Source: Aquimarina algiphila (lineage in GTDB: Bacteria; Bacteroidota; Bacteroidia; Flavobacteriales; Flavobacteriaceae). Taken from it: 64,000 bases of DNA. The stretch is from contig NZ_VLNR01000010.1 of NCBI RefSeq assembly GCF_007489275.1, positions 1 to 64,000 on the forward strand. Direction: 5' to 3'. The position numbers and the translations under genes are program-made. Below the pieces are notes generated by a model. It saw nothing but the letters and a program-made list of their open reading frames with translations, did not search any database and was not told the origin of the DNA. Positions 45,358 through 53,634 of this stretch are shown here, piece by piece; within the stretch, counting starts at the first letter, position 1, and each line of letters begins with the position of its first letter.

Positions 45358-45387
45358 AATAAATAAAGCAAAAATTTATAAAACTAG

Positions 45388-45417
45388 AATCCCGATGAAA
45401 AATCGGGATTTTTTTTT
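45388..45417 (+). terminator. Attenuator terminator of the pheA operon
   Basis: AATCCCGAT (45388-45396) pairs with ATCGGGATT (45402-45410), loop 5, followed by a long T-run. Its 5' arm can instead pair with CGGGAT at 45342-45347 in the end of the leader peptide, giving an antiterminator. That segment can itself pair with CGATTC (45304-45309). The mutually exclusive 1:2, 2:3 and 3:4 pairings are what attenuation needs. Confidence 0.85.
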
Positions 45418-45481
45418 GAAACGAAATGAAAAAAAGAGTACTGGATCATAAAGAATGTACCAATACGAACCAAATTAGTTT

Positions 45482-46312
45482 ATGAAACAAAAGGTTGCTA
45501 TACAAGGAATAAAAGGGTCCTATCATCACGGGGTTGCTCAGGCATATTTTGGAGAAGATGTAGTTGTTGATGAATGTATGTCATTTCAGGAATTGATACA
45601 CAGTTTAGAGCAAAATAAAAGTACAGATGCAGTTATGGCAATAGAGAACTCAATTGCAGGGTCGATTATTCCTAATTATGCATATATAGATGAGCATAAT
45701 ATTACTATTAGCGGAGAATATTTTCAACCGATCCATCATTGTCTGATGGCTTTAGAAGGTCAGAAAATTTCAGATATCAAAGAAGTGTATTCTCATCCCA
45801 TGGCATTATTACAATGTAAAGAATTTTTTAGAGGATTGCCACATATTAAATTAGTAGAGGATGCGGATACTGCAGATGTAGCTAAGCGTATTCATGATCA
45901 ACAATTAGAAGGAATTGCAGCTGTAGCAGGAGAAACAGCAGCAAATATCTATCAACTAAATATTTTAGCCAAAGAGATTCAAACCATAAAGTCAAATAGT
46001 ACTCGGTTTTTTATTCTAAATACCAGAAAAGATTCAAAAGTAGCAAAAGAAGAAATTAACAAGGCATCTTTAAAATTTCTGACAGATCATAAAAGAGGAA
46101 GCTTGGCAACAGTGCTTAATGTAATGAGTGATTGTGGACTTAATTTAACCAAAATTCAATCATTACCTATTATCAGTATGCCTTGGAAATATTCGTTTTT
46201 TGTTGATGTTACCTTTACATCATACAAAGATTATGAGAAAGCAATGTCTATTTTAGAAATTATGGCGTTAGAATTAAAAGTACTTGGAGAATATAAAAAT
46301 CAAAACGGATGA
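45482..46312 (+). CDS. pheA: Prephenate dehydratase
   Basis: 276 residues, no chorismate mutase domain. Converts prephenate to phenylpyruvate, the last committed step to phenylalanine. Periplasmic-binding-like catalytic domain about 1-180 (GIKGSYHHG, AIENSIAGSI, NSTRFFIL containing the key Thr-Arg-Phe), then an ACT domain (HKRGSLATVLNVMSDCGLNL, KIQSLPI) for feedback by phenylalanine. The operon therefore has enzyme-level and, by the upstream leader, probably transcriptional feedback. Its stop overlaps the next start by 4 bp. Confidence 0.95.
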   Translation: MKQKVAIQGIKGSYHHGVAQAYFGEDVVVDECMSFQELIHSLEQNKSTDAVMAIENSIAGSIIPNYAYIDEHNITISGEYFQPIHHCLMALEGQKISDIKEVYSHPMALLQCKEFFRGLPHIKLVEDADTADVAKRIHDQQLEGIAAVAGETAANIYQLNILAKEIQTIKSNSTRFFILNTRKDSKVAKEEINKASLKFLTDHKRGSLATVLNVMSDCGLNLTKIQSLPIISMPWKYSFFVDVTFTSYKDYEKAMSILEIMALELKVLGEYKNQNG

Positions 46313-47466
46313 ACATTGAAACCGCAAAAAGATTAGAGACAGTAGAAGAATATTATTTTTCCAGCAAGCTACGAGAAGTAAGAGGTTTAGTTGCAGCCGG
46401 TAAACCTGTTCTCAATATGGCTATTGGGAGTCCAGATTTAGACCCTCCTAAAACTGTTGTGCAGGCAATACAAGATGCGGTGACTGTAAACGGAGCACAT
46501 AAATACCAAAGTTATCAGGGATTGCCAGAATTAAGAGAAGCTATTTCTGATTTTTATAGCAAAAAATATCAAGTGTCTTTAAATCCTGAAAATGAAATTC
46601 TTCCTTTGATGGGGTCTAAGGAAGGAATTATGCATATTTCTTTGGCGTACCTAAATGAAGGAGATGAGGTATTAGTACCTAATCCAGGATACCCTACATA
46701 TACTTCAGTTACCAATTTGGTTGGAGCAACCCCTGTGTTTTATGATCTGATAGAAAATAATGGCTGGGAACCTGATTTTCATAGCCTTTCAAAAATGGAT
46801 TTAAGTAAGGTGAAAATTATGTGGGTGAACTATCCTAATATGCCTACAGGGGCTTCAGGAAGTGTGGAGCTCTATGAAAAGATGATTGATTTTGCTAAAA
46901 AACATAGTATTCTATTGGTTAAGGATAACCCATATAGTTTTATTCTAAATGATAGTCCCATAAGTATATTATCTATTAAAGGAGCAAAAGAAGTAGCATT
47001 AGAGTTAAACTCTTTGAGTAAAACGTTTAATATGGCAGGTTGGCGTGTGGGAATGGTAAGTGGAAGTGCTGATAAGATTGAAGCTATTTTGAAGGTGAAA
47101 AGTAATATGGATAGTGGCATGTTTCAGGGCATACAACGGGGAGCAATAGCAGCATTACGAATTTCAGATGATTGGTATGATAAAATGAATGCAATTTATA
47201 AAGAAAGAAGAGTTTTAATATGGCGATTAGCTTCACTATTAGGTTGTAGTTATGATCAAACTGCAAAGGGAATGTTTGTTTGGGCAAAATTACCTAAAGG
47301 AATTGATGCGATAGAATTTATAGATAACATATTGTATAAAAATGATGTATTCATTGCTCCAGGAGATATTTTTGGAAGTAATGGAAAAGGATATATACGT
47401 TTTTCACTTTGTGTATCCAAGGAGAATATTAAGGAAGCGATAAAAAGATTACAAGTAACAGCATGA
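46309..47466 (+). CDS. Class I/II aminotransferase, probably aromatic
   Basis: 385 residues of fold-type I PLP aminotransferase: MAIGSPDLDPP, YQSYQGLPELREAI, VPNPGYPTYTS, NYPNMPTGA, and the PLP lysine in LNSLSKTFNMAGWRVG. The terminal KGYIRFSLCV region carries the carboxylate-binding Arg. It overlaps pheA and tyrA by 4 bp on each side, so it most likely transaminates phenylpyruvate and hydroxyphenylpyruvate (or prephenate). The exact substrate is inferred from the operon. Confidence 0.9.
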   Translation: MNIETAKRLETVEEYYFSSKLREVRGLVAAGKPVLNMAIGSPDLDPPKTVVQAIQDAVTVNGAHKYQSYQGLPELREAISDFYSKKYQVSLNPENEILPLMGSKEGIMHISLAYLNEGDEVLVPNPGYPTYTSVTNLVGATPVFYDLIENNGWEPDFHSLSKMDLSKVKIMWVNYPNMPTGASGSVELYEKMIDFAKKHSILLVKDNPYSFILNDSPISILSIKGAKEVALELNSLSKTFNMAGWRVGMVSGSADKIEAILKVKSNMDSGMFQGIQRGAIAALRISDDWYDKMNAIYKERRVLIWRLASLLGCSYDQTAKGMFVWAKLPKGIDAIEFIDNILYKNDVFIAPGDIFGSNGKGYIRFSLCVSKENIKEAIKRLQVTA

Positions 47467-48311
47467 AAGTATTCATTATAGGAATAGGATTAATTGGTGG
47501 CTCTTTTGCTATAGATATTAAAGCGGCATTTAATGAAGCAAAGATATATGGTATAGATAGAAGTGATGAAAATCTTGAGAAAGCGCTAGGATTAGGATTA
47601 ATTGATCATAAGTCGAGTTTTGATGAACTAGATAAGGCTGATGTTGTCATTGTTGCGATACCTGTAGATACAACAGTAGAAATATTACCTATGATTTTGG
47701 ATAATATCCACGATGATTGCCTGGTTTTTGATGCAGGTTCAACCAAGGGGAAATTATGTGATACGATTTCACAACATCCTAAGCGTAGAAACTATTTGGC
47801 GGCACATCCAATTGCTGGAACAGAATTTTCTGGGCCGCAAGCAGCAATTGCGAATTTGTATCGAGGAAAAACTAATATCATTTGCGAGGTTGAAAAAACA
47901 GCATTTAAATTGCAAGAAAGAGGAATGGAGATTTTTTCTAGATTAGGAATGAGAATTCGATATATGGACCCTTCTTCACATGATAAACATATTGCTTATG
48001 TGTCTCATTTATCACATATTAGTTCTTTTATGTTAGGTAAAACTGTAATTGAGAAAGAGAAGAATGAAAGGGATATTTTTGATATGGCAGGTAGTGGATT
48101 TGCTTCAACTGTTCGTTTGGCAAAAAGTTCGCCAGCGATGTGGACCCCTATTTTTAAACATAATAAGAATAATGTAATCGAAACCTTGGAAGAATATATT
48201 GCAAATTTAGAGCAGTTTAAAAAATTAATGAAAGAAGATAATTTTGATGAAATTTATAAAGAAATGGAAGATACAAATCATATTAAAGCAATTTTGAAAG
48301 GAATAACTTAA
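47463..48311 (+). CDS. tyrA: Prephenate dehydrogenase
   Basis: 282 residues. NAD(P)-binding GIGLIGGSFA at the N-terminus, FDAGSTKGKL and AHPIAGTEFSGP, then the helical dimer domain with HDKHIAYVSHLSHISS and the FASTVRLA motif. Converts prephenate to 4-hydroxyphenylpyruvate for tyrosine. It lacks chorismate mutase and ACT domains. Its position after pheA and the aminotransferase means tyrosine synthesis would share the phenylalanine-responsive leader, which is noteworthy. Confidence 0.95.
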   Translation: MKVFIIGIGLIGGSFAIDIKAAFNEAKIYGIDRSDENLEKALGLGLIDHKSSFDELDKADVVIVAIPVDTTVEILPMILDNIHDDCLVFDAGSTKGKLCDTISQHPKRRNYLAAHPIAGTEFSGPQAAIANLYRGKTNIICEVEKTAFKLQERGMEIFSRLGMRIRYMDPSSHDKHIAYVSHLSHISSFMLGKTVIEKEKNERDIFDMAGSGFASTVRLAKSSPAMWTPIFKHNKNNVIETLEEYIANLEQFKKLMKEDNFDEIYKEMEDTNHIKAILKGIT

Positions 48312-48375
48312 AAATGCGATAACTTACGTAAACACAATAAAAAAATAACAATAACAACAAAGATTAAAAATAAAG

Positions 48376-49458
48376 ATGGAGAATAAGAAAGAACTTAGAA
48401 ATTGGCTTGATGCATACAACTTGGATCATCCATTAGTTATCGGCGGACCTTGTAGCGCAGAAACTGAAGATCAGGTGTTGAAAATTGCACACCAACTTAA
48501 AGATTCTGATGCAACTGTAATGCGTGCAGGTATCTGGAAACCAAGAACCAGACCAGGTAATTTTGAAGGTGTTGGAGCTTTAGGTTTGAAATGGTTGCAA
48601 CGAGCCAAAGAAGAAACAGGGATGAAAATTGCTACAGAAGTAGCAAGTCCTCATCATGTAGAATTAGCTTTAGAACATGGTGTGGATGTTCTTTGGATAG
48701 GTGCAAGAAGTACGGTTTCACCTTTTATCGTGCAGGATATTGCAGATGCTTGCAAGGGAATAGACAATCCTGTATTGATAAAGAATCCAATTAACCCTGA
48801 TTTATCGCTTTGGTTGGGAGCTGTAGAACGTTTTTATACTGCCGATGTTAAAAACCTGGGGGTAATTCATAGAGGGTTCTCAACATACGAAAAAACAAAA
48901 TATCGTAACATTCCAGAATGGCAAATACCAATTGATTTACAAAATCGTTTTCCGGATTTACCATTGATTCTTGATCCTTCTCATATTGCTGGAAGAAGAG
49001 ATTTAATTTTTGATTTATCTCAAACAGCTTTGGACTTAAATTTTGATGGGTTAATTGTAGAAACTCATTATGATCCAGATAATGCATGGAGTGACGCAAA
49101 ACAACAAATTACACCAGAAACACTAATTCAGCATATGAAAGATTTAAAAATTCGTAAAGAAGTTGGGGTGGATGAAGCATATCAGAAAGCATTAGGAGAA
49201 CTTCGTGCTAAAATTGATATAGCAGATAATCAATTGTTAGAGACTTTGTCAAAAAGGATGAAAATTTCTGATGAGATAGGAGCGGTAAAAGCAAAACAAA
49301 ATGTTGCTATTTTACAATCTAAACGTTGGAATGAGATATTAGGGAAAATGATTCTTGAAGGTGAAGAAAAAGGATTAAGTGAAGAATTTATATTAAGAAT
49401 TTATAAAGCGATCCATCAGGAATCAATTAATCACCAGGAAAAAGTGGCAAGAGGATAA
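48376..49458 (+). CDS. Bifunctional DAHP synthase / chorismate mutase
   Basis: 360 residues. The N-terminal ~265 form a KDO8P-synthase-like (type I beta) DAHP synthase: GGPCSAETEDQ, MRAGIWKPRTRPG, IGARST, IKNPINPD, LDPSHIAGRR. Residues ~272-350 form an AroQ chorismate mutase (ELRAKIDIADNQLLETLSKR, then AVKAKQNVAI and YKAIHQESI). The protein thus runs the first step of the aromatic pathway and the branch step that feeds pheA and tyrA, and prephenate binding to the mutase part may inhibit the synthase. 64 bp after tyrA and followed by a terminator. Confidence 0.95.
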   Translation: MENKKELRNWLDAYNLDHPLVIGGPCSAETEDQVLKIAHQLKDSDATVMRAGIWKPRTRPGNFEGVGALGLKWLQRAKEETGMKIATEVASPHHVELALEHGVDVLWIGARSTVSPFIVQDIADACKGIDNPVLIKNPINPDLSLWLGAVERFYTADVKNLGVIHRGFSTYEKTKYRNIPEWQIPIDLQNRFPDLPLILDPSHIAGRRDLIFDLSQTALDLNFDGLIVETHYDPDNAWSDAKQQITPETLIQHMKDLKIRKEVGVDEAYQKALGELRAKIDIADNQLLETLSKRMKISDEIGAVKAKQNVAILQSKRWNEILGKMILEGEEKGLSEEFILRIYKAIHQESINHQEKVARG

Positions 49459-49462
49459 AAAA

Positions 49463-49498
49463 ATACCCTCCTGTTATGCATAAATAGCAGGAGGGTAT
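49463..49498. terminator. Hairpin between the aromatic operon and the converging small gene
   Basis: ATACCCTCCTG (49463-49473) pairs with CAGGAGGGTAT (49488-49498). On the minus strand it runs into seven T, so it is a good terminator for the gene at 49511-49966; on the plus strand the U-tract is poor. Confidence 0.82.
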
Positions 49499-49510
49499 AT
49501 ATATAAAATA

Positions 49511-49966
49511 TTATTTTTTTCTTTTGAAAGTATAGCGAGTAACGTATATACCATTACCATCACCTTTACCACCATAACTTTCTACTCCACTGTTCACAAA
49601 AGCTAATTCCCAGCCTTCAGAAGACATAGTGTTAAGTTTAGAAGTTACAATAGCATCATTGGCAACAATGTTTTGAAAACGGATTCCGCCAAGGTTATAA
49701 AAGTTCAAAAGCTTAGTTTCATCAAAACCTTTAACACGAATTTCTCCACGGTCTGATTTGTTTCTTTTGTCTTTTTCACCTGTACGAGTAGAAGTGAATT
49801 CTTTGTAATCCCTGGTTTCGTTTGTAGTAAGCATTCTTGATCTACCTAAACCATTAGGAACAATCGATTCGATTACGGTAACAATTTGAAATTCATAAAC
49901 ATCTTGTGCAAAAGTAGATTGTAAGCCAAGAATAACTAAAGCAAAAAGTAATAGTTGTTTTTTCAT
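49511..49966 (-). CDS. Small secreted protein of unknown function
   Basis: 151 residues with a signal peptide (MKKQLLLFALVILGLQSTFA then QD). The mature part begins VYEFQIVTVIES and contains a Lys/Arg/Glu-rich middle, then LLNFYNLGGIRFQNI and SSEGWELAFVNSGVE. The SEGWEL pattern recalls small DUF4177-like proteins, but I cannot assign it. Periplasmic or exported by the signal. No functional link to either neighbouring operon. Confidence 0.7.
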   Translation of the reverse strand: MKKQLLLFALVILGLQSTFAQDVYEFQIVTVIESIVPNGLGRSRMLTTNETRDYKEFTSTRTGEKDKRNKSDRGEIRVKGFDETKLLNFYNLGGIRFQNIVANDAIVTSKLNTMSSEGWELAFVNSGVESYGGKGDGNGIYVTRYTFKRKK

Positions 49967-50102
49967 AATTAATTGAATTTTAGATTAACTCCAGGCATAT
50001 AATCAATAGTTATGCCAAAAAAAAGAAAGATAAGATTACGTTTTTTTTAATTAAGAAAAAAATAAGCCCTTTGAAAATATTAATATTTGCATCTTTGTAT
50101 TT

Positions 50103-51053
50103 ATGACAGGTACTGTTTATAAATCTACAGGAAGTTGGTATACCGTTAAAACAGATAATGGTAAAGTATACGAATGCCGGATAAAGGGCAAGTTTAGGAT
50201 CAAAGGTATTAAAAGCACAAATCCGGTAGCTGTTGGTGACCTGGTGGATTTTAAATTAGAAACTAACAATGACCAGGAGACTGGAGTAATTGAAAATATT
50301 CACGAAAGACAGAATTATATTATCAGAAAATCCGTGAATTTGTCAAAACAAACTCACATAATTGCATCAAATATTGATGTTGTGTTTTTGTTAGTTACAT
50401 TAAATAACCCTACGACATTTACCACATTTATTGATCGGTTTTTGGTGACAGCAGAAGCCTACGGAATCAGAGCTGTCTTGCTTTTTAATAAGATTGACAC
50501 CTATAATGATGATGAACTTGTAGAGGTTAAATATTTAGCTGCGTTGTATAGAAAAATAGGATATGAATGTATAGGAATATCAGCAAAGACGGCTAAGAAT
50601 GTAGATAAAGTAAAATCAATTATGGAAGGCAAAGTAAGTATGTTTTCGGGACATAGTGGAGTTGGAAAATCTACCTTAATAAATACCATAGAACAAGGGT
50701 TTTCATTAAAAACAGCCGAGATTAGTAATCAACATCAGCAAGGTCAGCATACAACGACTTTTGCAGAAATGTTTGATTTGAGTTTTGAGGCTAAAATTAT
50801 TGATACCCCAGGGATAAAAGGTTTTGGAGTTGTTGATATGGATAAAGAAGAACTTGGAGACTATTTTCCTGAGTTTTTTGAACTAAAATCTGAATGTAAA
50901 TTTAATAACTGCTTACATATCAATGAACCTAAATGTGCTGTTAAAGCGGCTTTAGAAAATGAAGAAATAGCCTGGTCCAGATATAAAAGTTATCTGCAGA
51001 TCCTTGAAGGAGAAGAAGAACACTACAGGAAAAATAATTATGATGAAGATTGA
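50103..51053 (+). CDS. rsgA: Ribosome small subunit-dependent GTPase A
   Basis: 316 residues of the circularly permuted RsgA/YjeQ GTPase, which helps mature the 30S subunit. OB-fold N-terminus (YECRIKGKFRIKG, VAVGDLVDF), then the permuted G motifs: NKID (G4) comes before GHSGVGKST (G1) and DTPG (G3). C-terminal zinc finger C...CLHINEPKC. Near-consensus -7 boxes lie within 25 bp of the start, so the message leader is very short. First gene of a housekeeping cluster. Confidence 0.96.
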   Translation: MTGTVYKSTGSWYTVKTDNGKVYECRIKGKFRIKGIKSTNPVAVGDLVDFKLETNNDQETGVIENIHERQNYIIRKSVNLSKQTHIIASNIDVVFLLVTLNNPTTFTTFIDRFLVTAEAYGIRAVLLFNKIDTYNDDELVEVKYLAALYRKIGYECIGISAKTAKNVDKVKSIMEGKVSMFSGHSGVGKSTLINTIEQGFSLKTAEISNQHQQGQHTTTFAEMFDLSFEAKIIDTPGIKGFGVVDMDKEELGDYFPEFFELKSECKFNNCLHINEPKCAVKAALENEEIAWSRYKSYLQILEGEEEHYRKNNYDED

Positions 51054-51221
51054 TTTTTTATCATATTATAACTAGAAGATTAGAGTAAATCAATTATCAT
51101 TAATTTTTTTTAAAAAAAGTTCTCAGTTTCAAAAAATGAAACTCGTACTGTGTATACTTGCACTATAAATTAAATGTGTATTTAAATTAAAGCTTAGCTT
51201 TTTTAATTATTAATAGAATAA

Positions 51222-51674
51222 ATGAGAGCAGTAATTCAAAGAGTTTCTGAGGCATCAGTAACCGTAGAAAGTAAGGTTGTGTCAAAAATATATCAAGGAT
51301 TACTTATTCTAATCGGAATTGAAGAAGATGACTCAGAGGAAGACGTACAGTGGTTGTCGGGAAAAATATCCAGACTTAGAATATTTGCAGATAGTGAAGG
51401 AATCATGAATAAAAGTATACAGGAGATAAATGGAGAAGCAATAGTTGTAAGTCAATTTACATTACACGCTAGTACAAAAAAAGGAAATAGGCCGAGTTAC
51501 ATAAAAGCGGCAAGGCCAGAAACGGCAATTCCTTTATATGAAAGCTTTGTGAAACAATTAGAAATGGATTTGGAAAAGAAAGTAGGTACGGGTATATTTG
51601 GAGCCGATATGAAAGTATCATTACTTAACGATGGGCCAGTTACCATAATTGTAGACACAAAAAATAAAGAATAA
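51222..51674 (+). CDS. dtd: D-aminoacyl-tRNA deacylase
   Basis: 150 residues. Removes D-amino acids, and misattached glycine, from tRNA. Both active-site motifs are present: SQFTL in VVSQFTLHAST, and the cross-dimer NxGPxT as NDGPVTI. The start MRAVIQRVSEASVTV is typical. A near-match to the -7 consensus (TATACTTG, 51153-51160) lies in the 168-bp gap after rsgA, so it probably has its own promoter. Confidence 0.96.
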   Translation: MRAVIQRVSEASVTVESKVVSKIYQGLLILIGIEEDDSEEDVQWLSGKISRLRIFADSEGIMNKSIQEINGEAIVVSQFTLHASTKKGNRPSYIKAARPETAIPLYESFVKQLEMDLEKKVGTGIFGADMKVSLLNDGPVTIIVDTKNKE

Positions 51675-51700
51675 GAATACCCCTTAAAAAAACATTTTTT

Positions 51701-53617
51701 ATGCTGCAAAAAATACTACTGGTTTCGGTTGTATTGACACTATTTGGGATAGAGCAAGTTACTGCTCAGAATAATGTAAAATTACAAACGATACTCCTTG
51801 ATTCTACACTGACCAAAAATGCTAATGCTATTGTTAGGTCTGAAGATGTGACTATTGAAATCAATTCTATTACTTCTGTTGTTATCAAAACAAAAAGAAC
51901 CGTTACTGTTTTAAATAAGTACGGTAATGGGTATGCTGATTCATACGAGGGATATAGTCCATCAAGGAAAATTAGAAAATTAGAGGCTGTTATTTATAAT
52001 GCGCTTGGGAAAGAAATAAAAAAATATAAAAAGAAAGACTTTCAGGACCGTAGTGCAGTTAGTGGAGGAAGTTTAATGGAAGATACTCGCATTAAATATT
52101 TTGAATATACTCCAATAAGTTACCCTTACACCCTTACTTTTGAAAGTGAAATTGAGAGCTCTTCCTCGGCATTTATACAACGATGGAAACCTATCTTAGC
52201 ATATCGATTGAGTATCGAAGAATCTAAATATAAGATATTAAATCCCAAAAAAATACCTCTTCGGCTTAAAGAAACAAATTTTGAAAACTATTCAATTGAT
52301 AAAAATAAAAATGACGAAGAGGCAACATATGCTATATCTAATGTCTCCGCTCAGCTTCCAGAAAGATATGGTCCTTCACATAACGATATAGTGCCAATAG
52401 TACATGTCGCATTAAACAATTTTTCCTTAGAAGGTGTCAAAGGTTCTGCAACAGATTGGAAAACATTTGGGAAATGGCAGTATGATAAACTGATCTCAGG
52501 AAGAAATAAATTACCAGCAGAAACTATTAAGAAAATAGAAACATTAGTAGCTAATGCAAAAACACCTAAAGAAAAGGCAAAATTAATATATGAATATGTA
52601 CAGGGTAAAACTAGGTATATAAGTGTGCAATTAGGAATAGGAGGGTGGATGCCTTTTCTTGCAGAAGACGTAGATCGATTAGGGTATGGAGACTGTAAGG
52701 CACTTACCAATTATACTAAAGCCTTACTTGATAGTCAGAATATACTAGCATATTATACCATAGTGTATGGAGATAGAGGTAGAAGAGATATAGATGACGA
52801 ATTTCCTTCTATGCAGGGAAACCATGTGATATTGAACATACCTGATGAGGAAGAAGATATATGGTTAGAATGTACTAGTCAAACGTTACCTTTTGATTTT
52901 ATTGGTGATTTTACAGACAATAGAAATGTCTTAGTAATTAAACCAGAAGGAGGAGAAATTAAGAAGACAAAGAAATATATTCCTGAAGAGAATATACTTC
53001 ATACTACTGCGACAGTTAATCTTGGAGTGGATAAAACTATGTCTGCAACTCTTAAAAAAGTATCGCAAGGTTTAGAATATAACTGGAATTATGATATTCA
53101 GTTTGAAACACCTAAAGATCAAAAATTATATTATAAAGAATATTGGGGGTATATCAATAACTTAGAAATAAAAGGAATAGAACTTAAAGATGATAAAGAT
53201 ACTGTAGAATTTACAGAAGATATAGAAGTTTTCTGTTCATCCTATGCAAAAAAAGTAGGAAGTCGTTTATTGATATCACCAAACATATTTAGTTGGGATC
53301 AAAGCAATCTACCTAAATATGATAATAGAAAAACTCCTTTAGTAATATCTAGAGGGTATGTAAATACCGATGAATATATTATTAACCTTCCAGAAGGCTT
53401 TATAATGGGAAACTTACCTGAAAAAAAATCTATAGAAACCGTTTTTGGTAAGTATAGTTATGAGTTGGAAAAACTCAGTGAAACTCAAATTAAATTTAAA
53501 AGATTCTTAAAAATTATTGACGGGACTTTCCCAAAGGAGAAATATGAAGAGTATAGAAAATTTAGATCTCAAATAAAAAAAATAGACAAATCAAGAATAG
53601 CACTAAAACAACAATAA
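51701..53617 (+). CDS. DUF3857 / transglutaminase-like protein
   Basis: 638 residues with a signal peptide ending near VTA-Q. N-terminal DUF3857 beta domain about 30-250. Transglutaminase-like core about 260-420 with the papain-like triad visible: Cys in GYGDCKALTNY, His in QGNHVILNI and an acidic residue in WLECTS. The C-terminal ~200 residues are beta-rich. Exported, probably periplasmic. Proteins of this family occur widely in Bacteroidota with unknown substrates; peptide cleavage or crosslinking is possible. It is followed 17 bp later by a related protein. Confidence 0.85.
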   Translation: MLQKILLVSVVLTLFGIEQVTAQNNVKLQTILLDSTLTKNANAIVRSEDVTIEINSITSVVIKTKRTVTVLNKYGNGYADSYEGYSPSRKIRKLEAVIYNALGKEIKKYKKKDFQDRSAVSGGSLMEDTRIKYFEYTPISYPYTLTFESEIESSSSAFIQRWKPILAYRLSIEESKYKILNPKKIPLRLKETNFENYSIDKNKNDEEATYAISNVSAQLPERYGPSHNDIVPIVHVALNNFSLEGVKGSATDWKTFGKWQYDKLISGRNKLPAETIKKIETLVANAKTPKEKAKLIYEYVQGKTRYISVQLGIGGWMPFLAEDVDRLGYGDCKALTNYTKALLDSQNILAYYTIVYGDRGRRDIDDEFPSMQGNHVILNIPDEEEDIWLECTSQTLPFDFIGDFTDNRNVLVIKPEGGEIKKTKKYIPEENILHTTATVNLGVDKTMSATLKKVSQGLEYNWNYDIQFETPKDQKLYYKEYWGYINNLEIKGIELKDDKDTVEFTEDIEVFCSSYAKKVGSRLLISPNIFSWDQSNLPKYDNRKTPLVISRGYVNTDEYIINLPEGFIMGNLPEKKSIETVFGKYSYELEKLSETQIKFKRFLKIIDGTFPKEKYEEYRKFRSQIKKIDKSRIALKQQ

Positions 53618-53634
53618 ATAACCAGTTAATTAAT

